From Pseudogymnoascus destructans (taxonomy: Eukaryota; Ascomycota; Leotiomycetes; Thelebolales; Thelebolaceae), in the NCBI RefSeq assembly GCF_001641265.1, contig NW_020167562.1:17236-81235 (forward strand): 64,000 bases of DNA, read 5' to 3'. Made by a program: the position numbers and the translations under genes. A model generated the notes under the pieces. The model had not been told where the DNA came from and did no database searches. It saw only the letters and a list, made by a program, of their open reading frames with translations. Shown one piece after another: positions 42,090 to 53,799 of this stretch (the stretch's first letter is position 1; every line of letters starts with the position of its first letter).

Positions 42090-43421
42090 ATGTTCTCACG
42101 AATCCTCAGCTCGGCGCGCAATATCGTCCCCTTCAATAAGCACGACGAAGCTGCTAAAAACGAGAAGAAATCACCAGGCGGGCGATCTCTGGCCGAGAAG
42201 AAATCCGGTACCTCAAAATCAACAATGGTTACGACGAGGCGGCAAAGCGGCCCGAGTGCGACGTTGATAAACGCTGACGATAGCAATGCCAATGTGCCGA
42301 ACGAATTACTATCTGAGAGCGCGAAGAAGCGTAGGCGCACTGAGCTGAGCAAGAAAGCGGCGACAGAGGAAGAAACGGGCACACCCACGAAACGACGAAA
42401 GCTACCTGTGCGGAATAAGGACGAAAATTCCCCAGCCGTAGCACAGAGCCACCTTGCCGTGGAAATACCAGTCAAGGAGTTGCCTGAAGAACCTACTGCG
42501 CCTACACCAGCGGCAAAGTCAAAGAAGGCCACCCTGAAGTCAACGCCAAAAGGAAAGAGGAATGCCAAGTCTGTGGATACGGAGCCTGGATCAGAGACCG
42601 TCAGTTCCACAGAACAGAAAGAGCTTGCGGAGAAGGGTACCATTGCGAAAGCTTCCGATGCTCCAGCTGTTGTCGATGCGCCTGTGGCAAAACCTAAGCA
42701 CAAGAAGTTTGGTGACAACGACCCTGTCGAAGTTGTAGCAGCCCTAGAGCCAGAGCCAGAGAGGATACAAGAGGATGAAGATGAGAGTTCGGATGACGAT
42801 GCCCCAGAGGAAGTTGGCGCCGAAGCTGCGCAGAGTAAAGCTCTAGGAGCTGCACGCGAAGCTGCGAAGGCGGCAGAACAGTAAGCCACCCTTCCTTAAA
42901 CTCCGTCAAACTCTAGCTAATCTTGCCGTTTTAGAAAAGAAGCAGCTGAGCGCCAGAAGCGCAAAGACCGTGACGCGCAGCTAAAAGCACAAGCTAAGGC
43001 CGCCAAGAAGCGGAAGCACGCAGAAGAGGAAATTGATGAGTCCGCCACCATTGAGAACTCAAGCATAACCGTCGAGCCGGTAGGACGGGCATCAAAGCCT
43101 AGGTTCGACCGCACAACTCTCCCGGATCTGCTTCCGGAAGATTTCCTAGAAGATGCCAGCTCGGAGGACGAGGCTCCAGTGCAAGTTGAGAAGCCGCGAG
43201 TGTCGAAGAAGATCAAGTTCGCTTATGAGGAGAAGAAACCGAAGGACAAGAAGATGGGATCAACCACGTATCGCGTGGCCCAGGTGGAGAAGGCGGGGTT
43301 TGCACCGAAGGCGTCTCGCAATACTCTATCCCTGAAGGCGAGTCTTCAGGGAGGGCGCAAGGGGCAGTTCAGGAAGCCGGTTTCGAGTGGCTTTGTTGTA
43401 GCGAAAAGGGCGAGGGCTTGA
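42090..43421 (+). CDS. UTP16: U3 snoRNA-associated protein, Utp16/Bud21-like
   Basis: Two exons (42090-42880 and 42935-43421, intron 54 bp) encode 425 aa. The ATG at 42090 begins MFSRILSSARNIV. The protein is highly charged, with nuclear-localisation-like clusters (AKKRRRTEL, PTKRRKLP) and the family signature KHKKFGDNDPVEVVAALE followed by an acidic ESSDDDAPEEV. After the intron, a Lys/Arg coiled coil (ERQKRKDRDAQLKAQAKAA) and a C-terminal KKMGSTTYRVAQVEK/KASLQGGRKGQFRKP block follow. This matches the fungal U3_snoRNA_assoc family, a subunit of the small-subunit processome in the nucleolus. Frame across the junction was checked. It lies alone between Fot-3a upstream and an intergenic tract downstream. 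Confidence 0.82.
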
Positions 43422-44250
43422 TGATTGGCTTTGGGATCTTATACATCTTGAATATACCAATGAAGATAACTTTATTCTGTGGACCACTGAGGATTTCTGG
43501 AAACTACTCTCTGCCCCATCTACTCTATACTCTCTGCCTCCTATACCCTCTGCCCTCTACCCTCCGGGGATGGCCGTCGGCGGGCTTCGCCCGGATGGGT
43601 TTGGGTTATGGCTTGGAATCTTTTTATCCTTTCCCCCCTTCCTTTCATCACTCTAATCCCGCTATACATTACCCCTCCTGTTTGTGTGGTTGGCGTGTGA
43701 CTAGAGCACGAAGGTGTTCGATCGACCGTAAACATCCTGGAAAATTTGGTCATTACAAACAAATATGTGTTCTATGAGTGCGTCTTCAAATAAAGGCAGA
43801 TTAGACAATCGTATCGTTTTCTTACTTCACCGGATTAAATATCGCTTTGGCGCACGCTGTAGACTCGGCTACTACTACTGGAATAAGGATTGGCCGGTTT
43901 CCCGTCGGTTATGACATAACCTAGAGGTCGTGGGATATGCAACTCACTGTGCATTAGGCCACTTCAGCATCGTAATTTCACTGTAGCAGCGTAGCAGCTT
44001 TAGCCTAGATAGGAAATGATGTAACCATAATCCTTACCCCCCCTGTTCCCACTATTTCCTAATGTAATGTAAGTCACCGTGTAACGCCGGGGATTTACCC
44101 CACCAACTTCTGATCATTGTAAATAGGGCAAAAACTCGATATACCCAGTAAACTGGTAAGAAAACTCCATCTACCCAGTCGGCCGCTAACCCTCCTTTGG
44201 AAAGGTTAACAAGCCAATGAGAGGTGTACTCTCATTTGAGAGTACGTGCT
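43422..44250. other. Downstream flank of the UTP16-like gene
   Basis: Pyrimidine-rich sequence (43520-43690) includes a GGCGGGCTTCGCCC hairpin at about 43577, a possible 3'-end structure, but this is weak. From 43780 to 44250 nothing is recognised. Confidence 0.45.
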
Positions 44251-46445
44251 TGTCATACTGACATTCGTTGCTGTCATACTGACATTCGTTGCTGTCATAC
44301 TGACATTCGTTGCACTCAGTTTTCTATCAAACTCAAGAGCAAACTTAGAAATCTCCTCCTCAAACCTACAAGTCACCATACATATCTTGGCTTATCACAC
44401 CAACAACAGAAGCAATACTACTCAACGATTGCTGCAAACTCTTCTACTACATCTGTTTATGCTACATACATCACGGCATATCATTTGGACACTCATTGAA
44501 CAAGTTATTAAGAAAATCTCCTCCTTAAGGGGGTGGGCCAATACTACCACATGACATATCTCTACCAACTAGAGGCCTAGGAACATGAACGATAGCTCTA
44601 GAAGCTTCTACAACCCTCTATGATTCATTACACGTCATCACTCCTTAGTTACCCACAAGATTGGTTAAGTTATGACATAATTTGTCTATAGGTACTCTGA
44701 CCTTGGACCTCCTTTTCACTTCCTATAGGCTAGGAACCCAAGAGATGGTTCTATGGGATTCTCTTACATTCGCTACATGATTAGCAAGCTAGTTGTGGGT
44801 CGCACTTAATTTCTAATACATTTACCAAGCCTGGTTAGTCATGGAAAGTCATGGAAAATGAGAGAACTACACTCCTTTGGCATAAATAGGATTGCCCTTT
44901 CCTTAAGAAAGGGCAAGCAGACAATACAGTAAATCGACTATCACATACTTCCACGTCTTTTACAAGCTTCCAAGCATTCATCTTGTTACTCCTTGTTTCT
45001 GAAAAGTCAGTGAGGTGTTAACCTCTGACTTACCCCTGAGTTCCCAGACTCAACATTTGTTGCAACTTGTCTGAACCACTTCACTACATCACACACCTGA
45101 TTGCTGCGTTGTGGAATAGTCTAAGCTACAACCCTTTGGCTCTGTTTCCTAAGACAGTGTGTTGTCTTAGTAAAATCATCCCTTCCTTGGGTGGCTAGAT
45201 TCTCACATCTGGTGCACCCACCATTACACCTTGCCTGCTTCAAGCTTCAACTATTTCTATAGCAGCACTTCGATACTATAATGGAGGATGACCAAGCTCC
45301 TACAACTACTGCTGAACAGCAGATGCAACAACTGTTTGCCTTTATACAAACTATAGCAAACAAACTTGAGAATTTGGAAAACACCTTTCAAGCCAACACT
45401 TCAGCAACACAATCTTCAACTCAGACACACCATACAGAGCTTCCAACAGCTCCTCTGCCTATTTCGAGTACCCCAGGTGCACTTCCTAAAGTGCAAACTC
45501 CAGATTTATACCATGGAGACAGGAGGAAGTTGAAGGGATTTCTTATGCAACTGGAGATCTACTTCACCCTCAGGCCTCATCAGTTCACCTCAGACATTCA
45601 GAAGATCTATTTCGCTGCCAGCTACCTCCGTGGATCTGCATTCAACTTCTTTGAGCCATATCTTAGAAGACTTAGTGGCAACAGCCAAAATACCACTACA
45701 CCTTTGATTACCTCTTATGACCAGTTTCAAGAGGAACTTACCAGGACCTTTGGAGACATCAACGAAACTGCTACAGCAGAAAGAGAGCTACAGAAGCTAT
45801 GTCAAAAGACCTCTGCTGCTCAGTATACAACAGAATTTAGGAGAATCACTTCTCACTTGACTTGGAATGAAGAAGCCTTAGTCTTCACTTACTACCAAGG
45901 GCTCAAGAGCTCTATTAAGGATGAACTCAGCAAAGAAGAATGCCCTACAACACTTCAAACGCTTTTATAGAGAAAGCTGTCAGACTTGATGATAGGCTTT
46001 TTGAAAGAAGAAAGGAGAAGAACCAGGACTGGCATCCAACAAGAAATTTCAACAATTACACCTCTACACCAACTGCTAAGCTGAACCTATGGACTTAGAC
46101 GCCTCTATAAAGAGATCTACAGCAAATCCAGCACCTCAGCCTACAGGAAACCCTCAAAAACTGAAAAGGGGTAAACTTACCCCTCAAGAAAGAAAACACA
46201 GAATGGACAACAACCTTTGTTTATACTGTGGCAAAGGGGGACACAGAATTCAGGAGTGCTATTCAGCACGGGGGAATGCTGATTCAAAACATATAGCAGC
46301 CTCAGACACAGTCACAGCTACTATTCCTGAAAAACTTGAAAAATCCCTAGCAGGCACAACTTCAACTGAGACTATAACTTCTCCCCTAGACAACAAAGAT
46401 GTGTCGATGGTGCTTTCTCAGAGTCTCACACATCGCTTTAGTTAA
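44251..46445 (+). mobile_element. LTR-C retrotransposon: 5' LTR plus gag only
   Basis: The LTR spans 44251-45228, starting with a triplicated 21-bp unit (TGTCATACTGACATTCG...), and ends CACCCACCATTACA. A short leader precedes gag at 45281. Similarity to retroelement coding stops after the gag zinc knuckle. No reverse transcriptase, integrase or 3' LTR is seen, so the element is truncated at about 46450. Confidence 0.85.
45281..46445 (+). pseudogene. LTR-C element gag
   Basis: ATG at 45281 opens a 229-aa frame: a coiled N-terminus (LFAFIQTIANKLENLENTF), a capsid-like core (YHGDRRKLKGFLMQLEIYF, FAASYLRGSAFNFFEPYL, QYTTEFRRITSHLTWNEEAL). A frameshift or stop at about 45968 splits off the C-terminal block (46089-46445) with the CCHC knuckle CLYCGKGGHRIQEC. 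This is a Ty3/gypsy-type gag of the chromovirus-like kind common in fungi. Confidence 0.82.
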
Positions 46446-46804
46446 TCCTGGTTTCCATGTTAGCTTTTGTTTTATTAGTTTATGCCGTTATAGTAATTAA
46501 AAAGCAGTCATTGTAGACACAGCATTTTCATAGCCAATTGTTGCTGCTGTCTTCTCTCGAGAGTTCCGGTCCATTTTTATACTCTTTATAAGAGTCTCTT
46601 CATCTTTGCGCTTAGTTTCCAAGGGCGTCCTGTTTAAGGGGCATTAATAAGATATTTATCAAGTAATTGCTTGTTGATATCTAGATTATATCCATGGCAG
46701 CATGCTTTAGCCATGTAGTATCACACTTGCTGCTTAGAAATTATTGTATCCTCTTTAATTTAGTAATATGTAGCTCTATAAGCTCGGAGTCCTATAGTTT
46801 GATA
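46446..46804. other. Unassigned spacer with coding-like minus-strand fragment
   Basis: On the minus strand near 46520-46625 the text IKSIKMDRNSREKTAATIG can be read without a stop. I do not recognise it. The rest is AT-rich and stop-rich. Confidence 0.35.
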
Positions 46805-48025
46805 AAGAAGAGATATCATTGTAGTCTAGCCTTGCTTTAATTCAGCTTGGCCTTCCTATAGTTCCTAGATCTAATGATCGACTTGCTAGAACTACGAAGT
46901 AATTATAGGATTATTAACGTTCCTATTTTCACATTCCTACTGCCCTCCCTGCCCTCTTGCATTACTCTGCCTATACTGATCCTTTACCATACTTATAAAT
47001 GACTTAAAGACAGATAATACTAGGTCATTAGCCTACGTATTCAATTACTCTTTAAGGAGCAATTGAGTCTAAGATGGTGACAAAGTTCAAGGCTATCTAC
47101 AAAGGTGTTTTCCTCGACTATTTAACTAGCCATAAGGAGCTGAAGTTCCTTGTAGTACTACTGTTAGTGTTTGTATTAGGGTTGGTGTTTCTAGGGGAGT
47201 TGAGTCTATAGAGTAAACACTCTTAGCACCGTTCTCACTTTGCCATTCTTCTACAGAATCATGTAGTATATCCTCGTTGTTAGGATTGTCAAAGCCAGAG
47301 CACTCTTGTGCTCTCTAGCTAATGGATCTATTACGACTTTGAGGATAAGTCTGCTAGTGCCTCCGCTTTGTAGCAATAGCAACAGATAACGAGTCTTGAG
47401 TATTAAGCACTTGTTACAATGAAGTGATAACAGTATCTGCTGCCTCACTTCGCTATGTTTCAATCTGCTTTTCCTTGCTAACAACCCTAATCTAGTTATT
47501 AGTTTAGACAGTCAATTCCAACTCGCTATTGGTTTTTCTAGTCCTAAGCCCATTAAGGTATTTCCTTCTCTTGTCGATTTCCTGCTATACTATTAGTAGA
47601 GACTCTTGTGGTCTTTACTAGTCTCCCTTTCAAAATCAGCCTGTATATAAGACTAGAATGCAGTCTTCATCCCTAGTCGAAATGCTTTGGTGTTTCAATT
47701 GCAAAGTCGGAAGAGGACTAGTACTTCATCCTTCATTAGGGGCGCCATCTTCACTAGAGAGCGTTAAGGATAACAACTCTCTGTGCGTCACCAGCTTAAG
47801 GCTTATGATCCTCTTGGCATTTTGGTATTGAATTGCACCTCAACTGTAGGCTGGACAGGCAAAGGAGGACTACCTATATCATCGTCTTTAAAGACAGAGC
47901 ACTGCTAACGACTAGGAAGTAAAGTTCTAGGCTAGTATGCCTCGAGGGGTTTAGTATGTGATGCCATAGTTATCACTTATATTGAATATAATATAATCAT
48001 ACAACTCTATTACTAACTCTACAGC

Positions 48026-49907
48026 TAACGTAAGTCGTGGCGTAATGCGGGGGATGGCGTAACGCGGTGGAAATTTGAAGAGAACACAACAAATCTGTAA
48101 ATTTAACTACAATCAATGATAATACATGATCCACCATCACTCTTAGATTGTTCCCCTGCTTCTTCCTCAATATACTCGTCAATTTCAATGTCTGAGGAGG
48201 CGTTCTTATCCTTTGTTCTGCGCTTTTTCTAACTTGGGTTATGTGTCGCCTTTTCCGCCTCCATCACCGCATCACACAACTCTTGCGTAGAAACATGAAA
48301 GTCAACCTTCAGAATAACCCTTTTCCCCTTCGTACGTACCGTACGTTGCTTTATAACTGATCGCAGGTTGTTGGCATCGAGTTGGTGGACAATGCTGCGT
48401 GCTCGAAGTTGCTCTGACGCAACTGTGAGTTTTTGGATGTACGTCCGCACTGGTGTTGACAGCACCCCACCACTATTAATCGTAGTTGTAAGAAGCGCAT
48501 TTGCAGAGCGTAAGGTCATCCCATCTGGGGGGGAGCTGTTGATAAAGACTCGGTCAAAAATATCATACTGATGTGGTGTTTTTGGTTGGTCAGCCTCGAC
48601 TGATGGTTCAGCATTGAGCAGCGTACGCAATGCTCGCTGGGGATTAAAAGGAAACAAGCCAGCGCCACGGTATGCTGACTCAATGTTCTGATGGTTGCAT
48701 ACATCAAGCCGTGCCTGGATGTATGCCTCCATCCATTCATACTTCTGTATGCGCGCAAGTTGCGCTTGGTTGAGTGGGGAGAGTGCTGCTGTCAGACGCT
48801 TTTTTAGCGGGTCGAATATCGCAACATCCAGTGGTTGTAGTAAGTGCGATGTATGAGGGGGAAATATCAGTAATACAATATGGTTCTGCATGCAATGCGC
48901 AATGAAACTCCCGCTAATGTGTGAGTCGTGGCCATCACATATAAGAAGCCGGTGCTGACCATCTGCTTTTGTACGTGTTGTTGGCTCGAAGATGCGTTTT
49001 AACCACTCCAACCCATGGAGGTTGCTTGTCCAGCCTTTCGTATTTACAGAGAAGAACCAATGGTCGATGACTGCGGGCGGAATCCATGATTGGAGAACGT
49101 TCTTGCCCTTAAAGATCCCGAGGGGTGGGAGGATGGTTCTGTCTGCGCAGATGCACTCGACCATCGAAACCCATTCCTGACGGCCAGGATGCGCTTGATG
49201 CTTCGTACGAAGCATTGAATCAAGTATAATTCGAGTAGATTCCATTGTCCCAATCGAAAATCTGGATTCATCCATGTTATATGTGTTCTCTTGCATGATT
49301 CCAAACTCTTGAACCACCTTGGTGTACGCGTTAAACCATGCCGTAAGCACTGGTTTTGTTGCACCGTCCATGCGTACAGTTTCGATCCGTCGCCCAATAG
49401 CGACCTGTAGATGGGGATGTCGTTGTATGAATCGTGGTACCCAGTTGCGACCGAGGGAAAATCGTGGTTGGGGTAGAAGTAAGTTTGGCGTCGCGTCATC
49501 AAAATTGAGTGACCGGTGCGACCGGAGTTCTTCAGCTATTTCCTTCAACAACCGATGCCCTGGAGAATAGCCGCTGATTGTTAGGTTTTTAATCCACTTT
49601 AGAAGTATCTGTTCTTGCGCGCCTGATAAATTCTGCTGTTTCTGGCGGGCTTGGGAGCGTGTCAAACCTCCATTGACGTGTCGCGTCACTGAACTCTTCG
49701 GCAGCCCCAGCACTTTCTCAGCGTGATATGCACTCTTATACTTCTTAGATTGGACGTCTAATACTGCCTGGGCTATTAAAGTTTTACGCTCAGCAACACC
49801 CAGGCTTTTACAGCGAACCATTGTTGAGTTATTCACAGTTATCAGAAGTCGGCGGGGTGAATTCCCCGCGTTACGCCATCCCCCGCGTTACGCCACGACT
49901 TACGTTA
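48026..49907 (-). mobile_element. Fot-3b: Fot/pogo transposon with intact gene
   Basis: TA-flanked, 1882 bp including TAs, with terminal repeats TAACGTAAGTCGTGGCGTAA. The GGCGTAACGCGG-type motif occurs twice at each end, with a CGTAATGCGG variant in the outer left unit. The inserted copy is clean while the surrounding Harbinger relic is heavily mutated, so it is a later arrival. Confidence 0.93.
48229..49821 (-). CDS. Fot-3b pogo-type transposase, uninterrupted
   Basis: The first ATG of the frame is at 49821 and gives 530 aa without a stop. An N-terminal pipsqueak-like HTH (residues about 10-50) and a CENP-B-like DNA-binding segment (EQILLKWIKNLTISGYSPGH) precede the catalytic domain. The DDD triad is Asp184 (YNMDES), Asp296 (LLICDGHDSHIS) and Asp332 (LLQPLDVAIFDPLK). 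One oddity is Arg after DES (MDESRFSIG), where relatives have Gly. A GAGLFPFNP motif follows and the tail is rich in Lys and Arg (VIKQRTVRTKGKR). It catalyses cut-and-paste at TA sites. With intact gene and ends this copy could be active (inference). Confidence 0.9.
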   Translation of the reverse strand: MVRCKSLGVAERKTLIAQAVLDVQSKKYKSAYHAEKVLGLPKSSVTRHVNGGLTRSQARQKQQNLSGAQEQILLKWIKNLTISGYSPGHRLLKEIAEELRSHRSLNFDDATPNLLLPQPRFSLGRNWVPRFIQRHPHLQVAIGRRIETVRMDGATKPVLTAWFNAYTKVVQEFGIMQENTYNMDESRFSIGTMESTRIILDSMLRTKHQAHPGRQEWVSMVECICADRTILPPLGIFKGKNVLQSWIPPAVIDHWFFSVNTKGWTSNLHGLEWLKRIFEPTTRTKADGQHRLLICDGHDSHISGSFIAHCMQNHIVLLIFPPHTSHLLQPLDVAIFDPLKKRLTAALSPLNQAQLARIQKYEWMEAYIQARLDVCNHQNIESAYRGAGLFPFNPQRALRTLLNAEPSVEADQPKTPHQYDIFDRVFINSSPPDGMTLRSANALLTTTINSGGVLSTPVRTYIQKLTVASEQLRARSIVHQLDANNLRSVIKQRTVRTKGKRVILKVDFHVSTQELCDAVMEAEKATHNPS

Positions 49908-50147
49908 CATGACGTTCCTCTAAGGTGATTACTAACAAATTTTCTTAACTACAACAGGATTATGGCTTGCTGTAAGTCTTTAGCAAATAACTGTTAAGCC
50001 TCTATAGTCCTAAGTGCTAAATAGGAAGTAGTGGAGCTCGGCTTGCAAGGTTTGTACAGGGATTATGGCACTAAATTCTCATATTTTCTATACTAACTAC
50101 ATACGGGGGTGTTGAACAGCCTGTTCAACAGTTGCTAAAACGCTCTA

Positions 50148-52331
50148 GTGGGCACCCACAGCCTACTCGAGTCGTACAAGACCTCTCCCGTAATCTCCGT
50201 CGTACCGCACCCCTCGACTATGCAACACAATTCTCTCCCAACTTCTCGGGTATGGCTACGGCTGGTGCGGGATGAGTTGTGCGTGCGTGCTTTCGTGCGT
50301 GCCTGCGTGCCTGCGTGCCTGCGTGTGCATGGTTGGACAGGGTGTGCATTCATTGCACCATTCGGTGAGGGGGTGGGTGGCGTATGCGTCGGGTGTGGAG
50401 AGGACAAGTAGTGTAAGTTAGTGTAAGTACTATAATAACTATAATAAATACCTCCTGTATCACATCGGCGTCCCGGCAACGTGGGTGGGTGTGAGGGCAG
50501 GGGTGGGAAAGGAGGAGATGGTGGGCGGGGAGTCTTCGGTCCATGTGTGCTTCTGTTAGAGGAGAAAAAACCCACCCAGAGTCTCACCACAGTTCTCCTT
50601 CTCGACCACGCGGTCCGCGACCAACAGCGGTACGATGCATCCTACGGTGCTCCGTCACTGTGCTCCGTTCTACTATACGGATCCAATCTGTCGGGTCGCG
50701 GGGGGGTGAAGGTGCATCGCCGAGGGACTGTGCGTCCATTTGCTACGCTCATCTAAGGGGAGAAAGAGGTGGGCGGTGCATGGCTGTGTGGTTGGTTGGC
50801 TGTTGGTGCTGGGGACGGACACTATCAGAAGAGTGCTAGAGTGCTAAGTGCTATAGTGCTAGAGTGCTAGAGTGCTAGAGTGCTAGAGTGCTATAGTGCT
50901 ATAGTGCTAGAGTGCTAAGTGCTATAGTGCTATAGTGCTAGAGTGCTATAGTGCTAGAGTGCTATAGTGCTATAGTGCTAGAGTGCTTAGAGTGCTAGAG
51001 TTCTATTGCTATAGTGCTATAGTGCTAGAGTGCTATAGTGCTACAGTCAAATCCACCGTCACCACCAACTCGAGTCATGGCGTGTGCCAGCTGCCACAAT
51101 AATAATCAAGGCCCCTAGCTGCCAACTCCATAGCCCAACCTTCTCACCATCTAGGCCCGGGAGCTGTGCGACCCGCCAGACTGTCTTACAACGTACAGCG
51201 TTCTGCAATCCTTCCAACATGGCACTGACACAACCACGGCAGAATTCGATACTTCGCCCTTCTCCCACGCTGCGCCAGCCTCAGAAGTATCCGGTATTGT
51301 TTATCCCACCTCGCGCCGTCAGCAACTGGGTTCACAGGTCCACAACCTGTAAAACGCTAACTCATGCGCGTACCCTGCGACACGCCGCGGTACGGTACGC
51401 GAGCTCCTCCCTCCCCTCCCCCCTCCACCCCCCCCCCCTCCCCCAATCCTTCCTATCCTCACTGGGACGGACACCTGCAAACCGGACACCCACCCACCCA
51501 CCAGTACAGTAAGTAGTAGCCGTGCGTGTGGCGTGGTGAGCCCCATCTTCCCAAATCCCGCCAGTCAGTCAGTACCTCCGACATTTCCCTCCCTGTGATC
51601 GGTGCGACTTTTCTCTCTCTGTTCTTATTCTGTTCCTTCTTGGATCATATACCGTGGCAGCCCACCTGCTTGCTACCTGCCCTCTCCCCAGGATCGATTC
51701 GGCGAGAGATTGACCGGTTTAAGGAAGTAAAGGAGACTGCGCAAGAGTTCGAGAAACTGGAACGGATGATGCATGTTTCTCCCCCGCGAGCTGCGCGACC
51801 GATTGACCCCTGACCTCTATTCGACTTGACGATTGAAGAACCGACAGTGACGACGAAGACGACGACACTGATACCGACACCTATGCTCCGCGACGACTGA
51901 GCCTGCGCTCTCGATCTCTCCTCCCGGCTCCTACAAGATCTTGAGGTTGCGATTAAATACCTGCGATTCCCACGTTTGCGGACCCCCACGCAGTGTGGCG
52001 ACGAGGCTCTGCCTCCTACCTGGTGAGCCGGGCCGCATTTTTTCTGGTTCTGTTAGCTTCGATTTCTGCCTTGAGGCGCACTTGTTCGTGGTGGAGCTGA
52101 GCGATCTTGTGGGTGTGTTGCTGTTGGTTGGCGTTGGTGACGTTGGAGGAAGGGTTCCCAGGGACCGTATAAGACATACTGGTCAACCCTGATTTTCTGT
52201 CTCTTTGTTTTCGGCTTTTGAATAGGGCGACGTCGCCAACACGATTGTTGCGAGGAAGTGCAGGAGGCGGATTATGTGTATACGGGCGCTAAATACTGAC
52301 ATAAACTCGCAGGTGCTGACATCTACACATC
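50148..52331. other. Long upstream region of the velvet gene
   Basis: Mixed-composition host DNA with several simple repeats: CCTGCGTG units at about 50295-50330, a 9-bp array at 50830-51042 and a poly-C tract near 51430. Open frames here are low-complexity and lack family motifs. It probably holds the promoter and 5' UTR of the velC-like gene. Confidence 0.5.
50830..51042. repeat. 9-bp minisatellite (GTGCTAGAG/GTGCTATAG)n
   Basis: More than twenty units of GTGCTAGAG or GTGCTATAG are arranged head to tail, with occasional 8-bp GTGCTAA slips. It lies about 1.3 kb upstream of the velC-like start codon. Confidence 0.88.
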
Positions 52332-53799
52332 ATGGACCGCCAATACTCATCTCGTCCCCCTTCCGCCACCTCAATGGACGGCCCTCGCGACGACCCGCGG
52401 TCATGCTCGGAGCGCTTTACACTCCCACCCCTCGAATACTCTTCCGACCGCCCCATGTCAAATAACATCAGATACCCGCCCTCCAGCCCCATCGTCCCTT
52501 CGCTTCAGAACCAACAAAACCAACACCCATACCCATACCCATACCCATACGCGCCTCAAGATCTACAGCCGCCCATGCACCCGCAAGATCAACAGGTGAA
52601 ATCTACCCCCCTCCAACCAGGCACCGGCTCGGTCTACCACTTTGGCCGACAGACCACTGAGACGAGGCAGGTGCGCAAGATCGGCCAGCGCCGCGATGCC
52701 GCAGAGGAGTACTGCAAACTACTTGGTAGTAACAACGGCAGACACACTGGCAGCGAGCCAACGAGCAGACCGCCGCCGCCGCAACACCAGCAAAGTCGAC
52801 CCCTCTCGCAACAGTCGTCGCCAACGTTCGGACCACCAAGGCCGATGCAGGATCCGTATGGCGTGCAGGGCGGTCCTAGCAACCGCATCAACAATCAGAG
52901 TGATCCAAACAACCACCATGTGCAGCTTCCCCGCTCGCCGTCGCCGCAGTCGCGAGATCTACGGAAGAGACCGTCGACAGGGACTCTGCCGAAGCCGAAG
53001 GAACAGAAGCTGCGGGACTCGAGCGGAATTGGGATTGCAGATCTGATCAGGCTGGATAGTTCGAAGTACGTGTGCCCCTTTACACTCTATTCCATGTCTT
53101 AAAATAACACACGCAAGACCACAACCGACGTACACGCTGCACATGCGGCAACAACCCCTCGCAGCGCGTGCATGCGGCTTCGGCGAACGAGACCGCCGCG
53201 TCGTGGACCCGCCTCCTATCCTTGAACTGCGCATCACCCCGCCCCCGCCACCACCGCTATCATCCGCCCCCGTGCCCGGCGCCATGTCGGACTTTGACGA
53301 AATGGCCCGGCGTCTACGTTACCCATACTACGTGATACATTGCTCGCTATGGGACGCGTCACGCGACATCGACAGTGGGGCCATGGAAGGCGACGGCAGC
53401 GTAGGCGGCGGGGAGCGTCGCAACCAGCAGCGTCGGCTAATGGGGACGCTGGTCGCTAGCCCATTTGTGGGCAAAGACGAACGCGGGGTCGAGGGGTGTT
53501 TTTTCTGCTTCCCGGACCTGTCATGTCGGACCACCGGGCAGTATCGGTTGAAGTTCGTGTTGATGGTGTTGGATCCCAATACGATGAAGATGGGAACAAA
53601 AGTGCCGTATAGTGCCAGCGTGACGAGTGGGGTGGTGACGGTGTTTGCGGCGAAGGATTTCCCGGGAATGCAAGCGAGTACGGCGTTGACGCGACGGCTG
53701 AAGGAGCAAGGTTGTTTGATCTCGGTGAAGAAAGGGATTGAGAAGATTGGAGAGAGGGGCGGGGAAAGTGAAGATGAAGGGGCGGGAAGTAAAAGGTGA
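52332..53799 (+). CDS. velC: Velvet-domain regulator, VelC-like
   Basis: Two exons (52332-53065, 53118-53799; intron 52 bp) encode 471 aa. The N-terminal half is Pro/Gln-rich and disordered, with a PYPYPYPYA repeat. The velvet domain covers residues about 246-455: RQQPLAARACGFGERDRR, VDPPPILELRI, YPYYVIHCSLWDASRDID, RLMGTLVASPFVGKDE, GCFFCFPDLSCRTTGQYRLKF, FPGMQASTALTRRLKEQGC. Velvet proteins bind DNA with an NF-kappaB-like fold and control development and secondary metabolism. The ACGFGERDRR and GCFFCFPDLSCRT blocks fit VelC better than VeA, VelB or VosA, as I remember those families. The upstream ATG at 52332 is in frame and the splice restores KPQPTYTLHMRQQP. The gene looks intact. Confidence 0.85.

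Larger units (their letters stand above)
46805..50145 (-). mobile_element. Second Harbinger relic, RIP-like, split by Fot-3b
   Basis: 46805-48025 and 49908-50145 align to 19597-20825 and 20826-21074 of the Harbinger element, with many G-to-A and C-to-T type differences. The right end TGCTAAAACGCTC is followed by TA, as in the first copy. The nuclease half is missing, and the SANT-protein frame is destroyed by stops. Fot-3b sits in the middle. Confidence 0.75.

Noticed and set aside
50143..50147. Harbinger copy at 46805-50145 called as complete element
   Set aside because: Its left end and nuclease half are absent, so only a relic is supported.
51084..51512. 142-aa frame upstream of velC
   Set aside because: Composition is Pro/Thr/Ser-rich from C-rich DNA, with no domain and no splice support.
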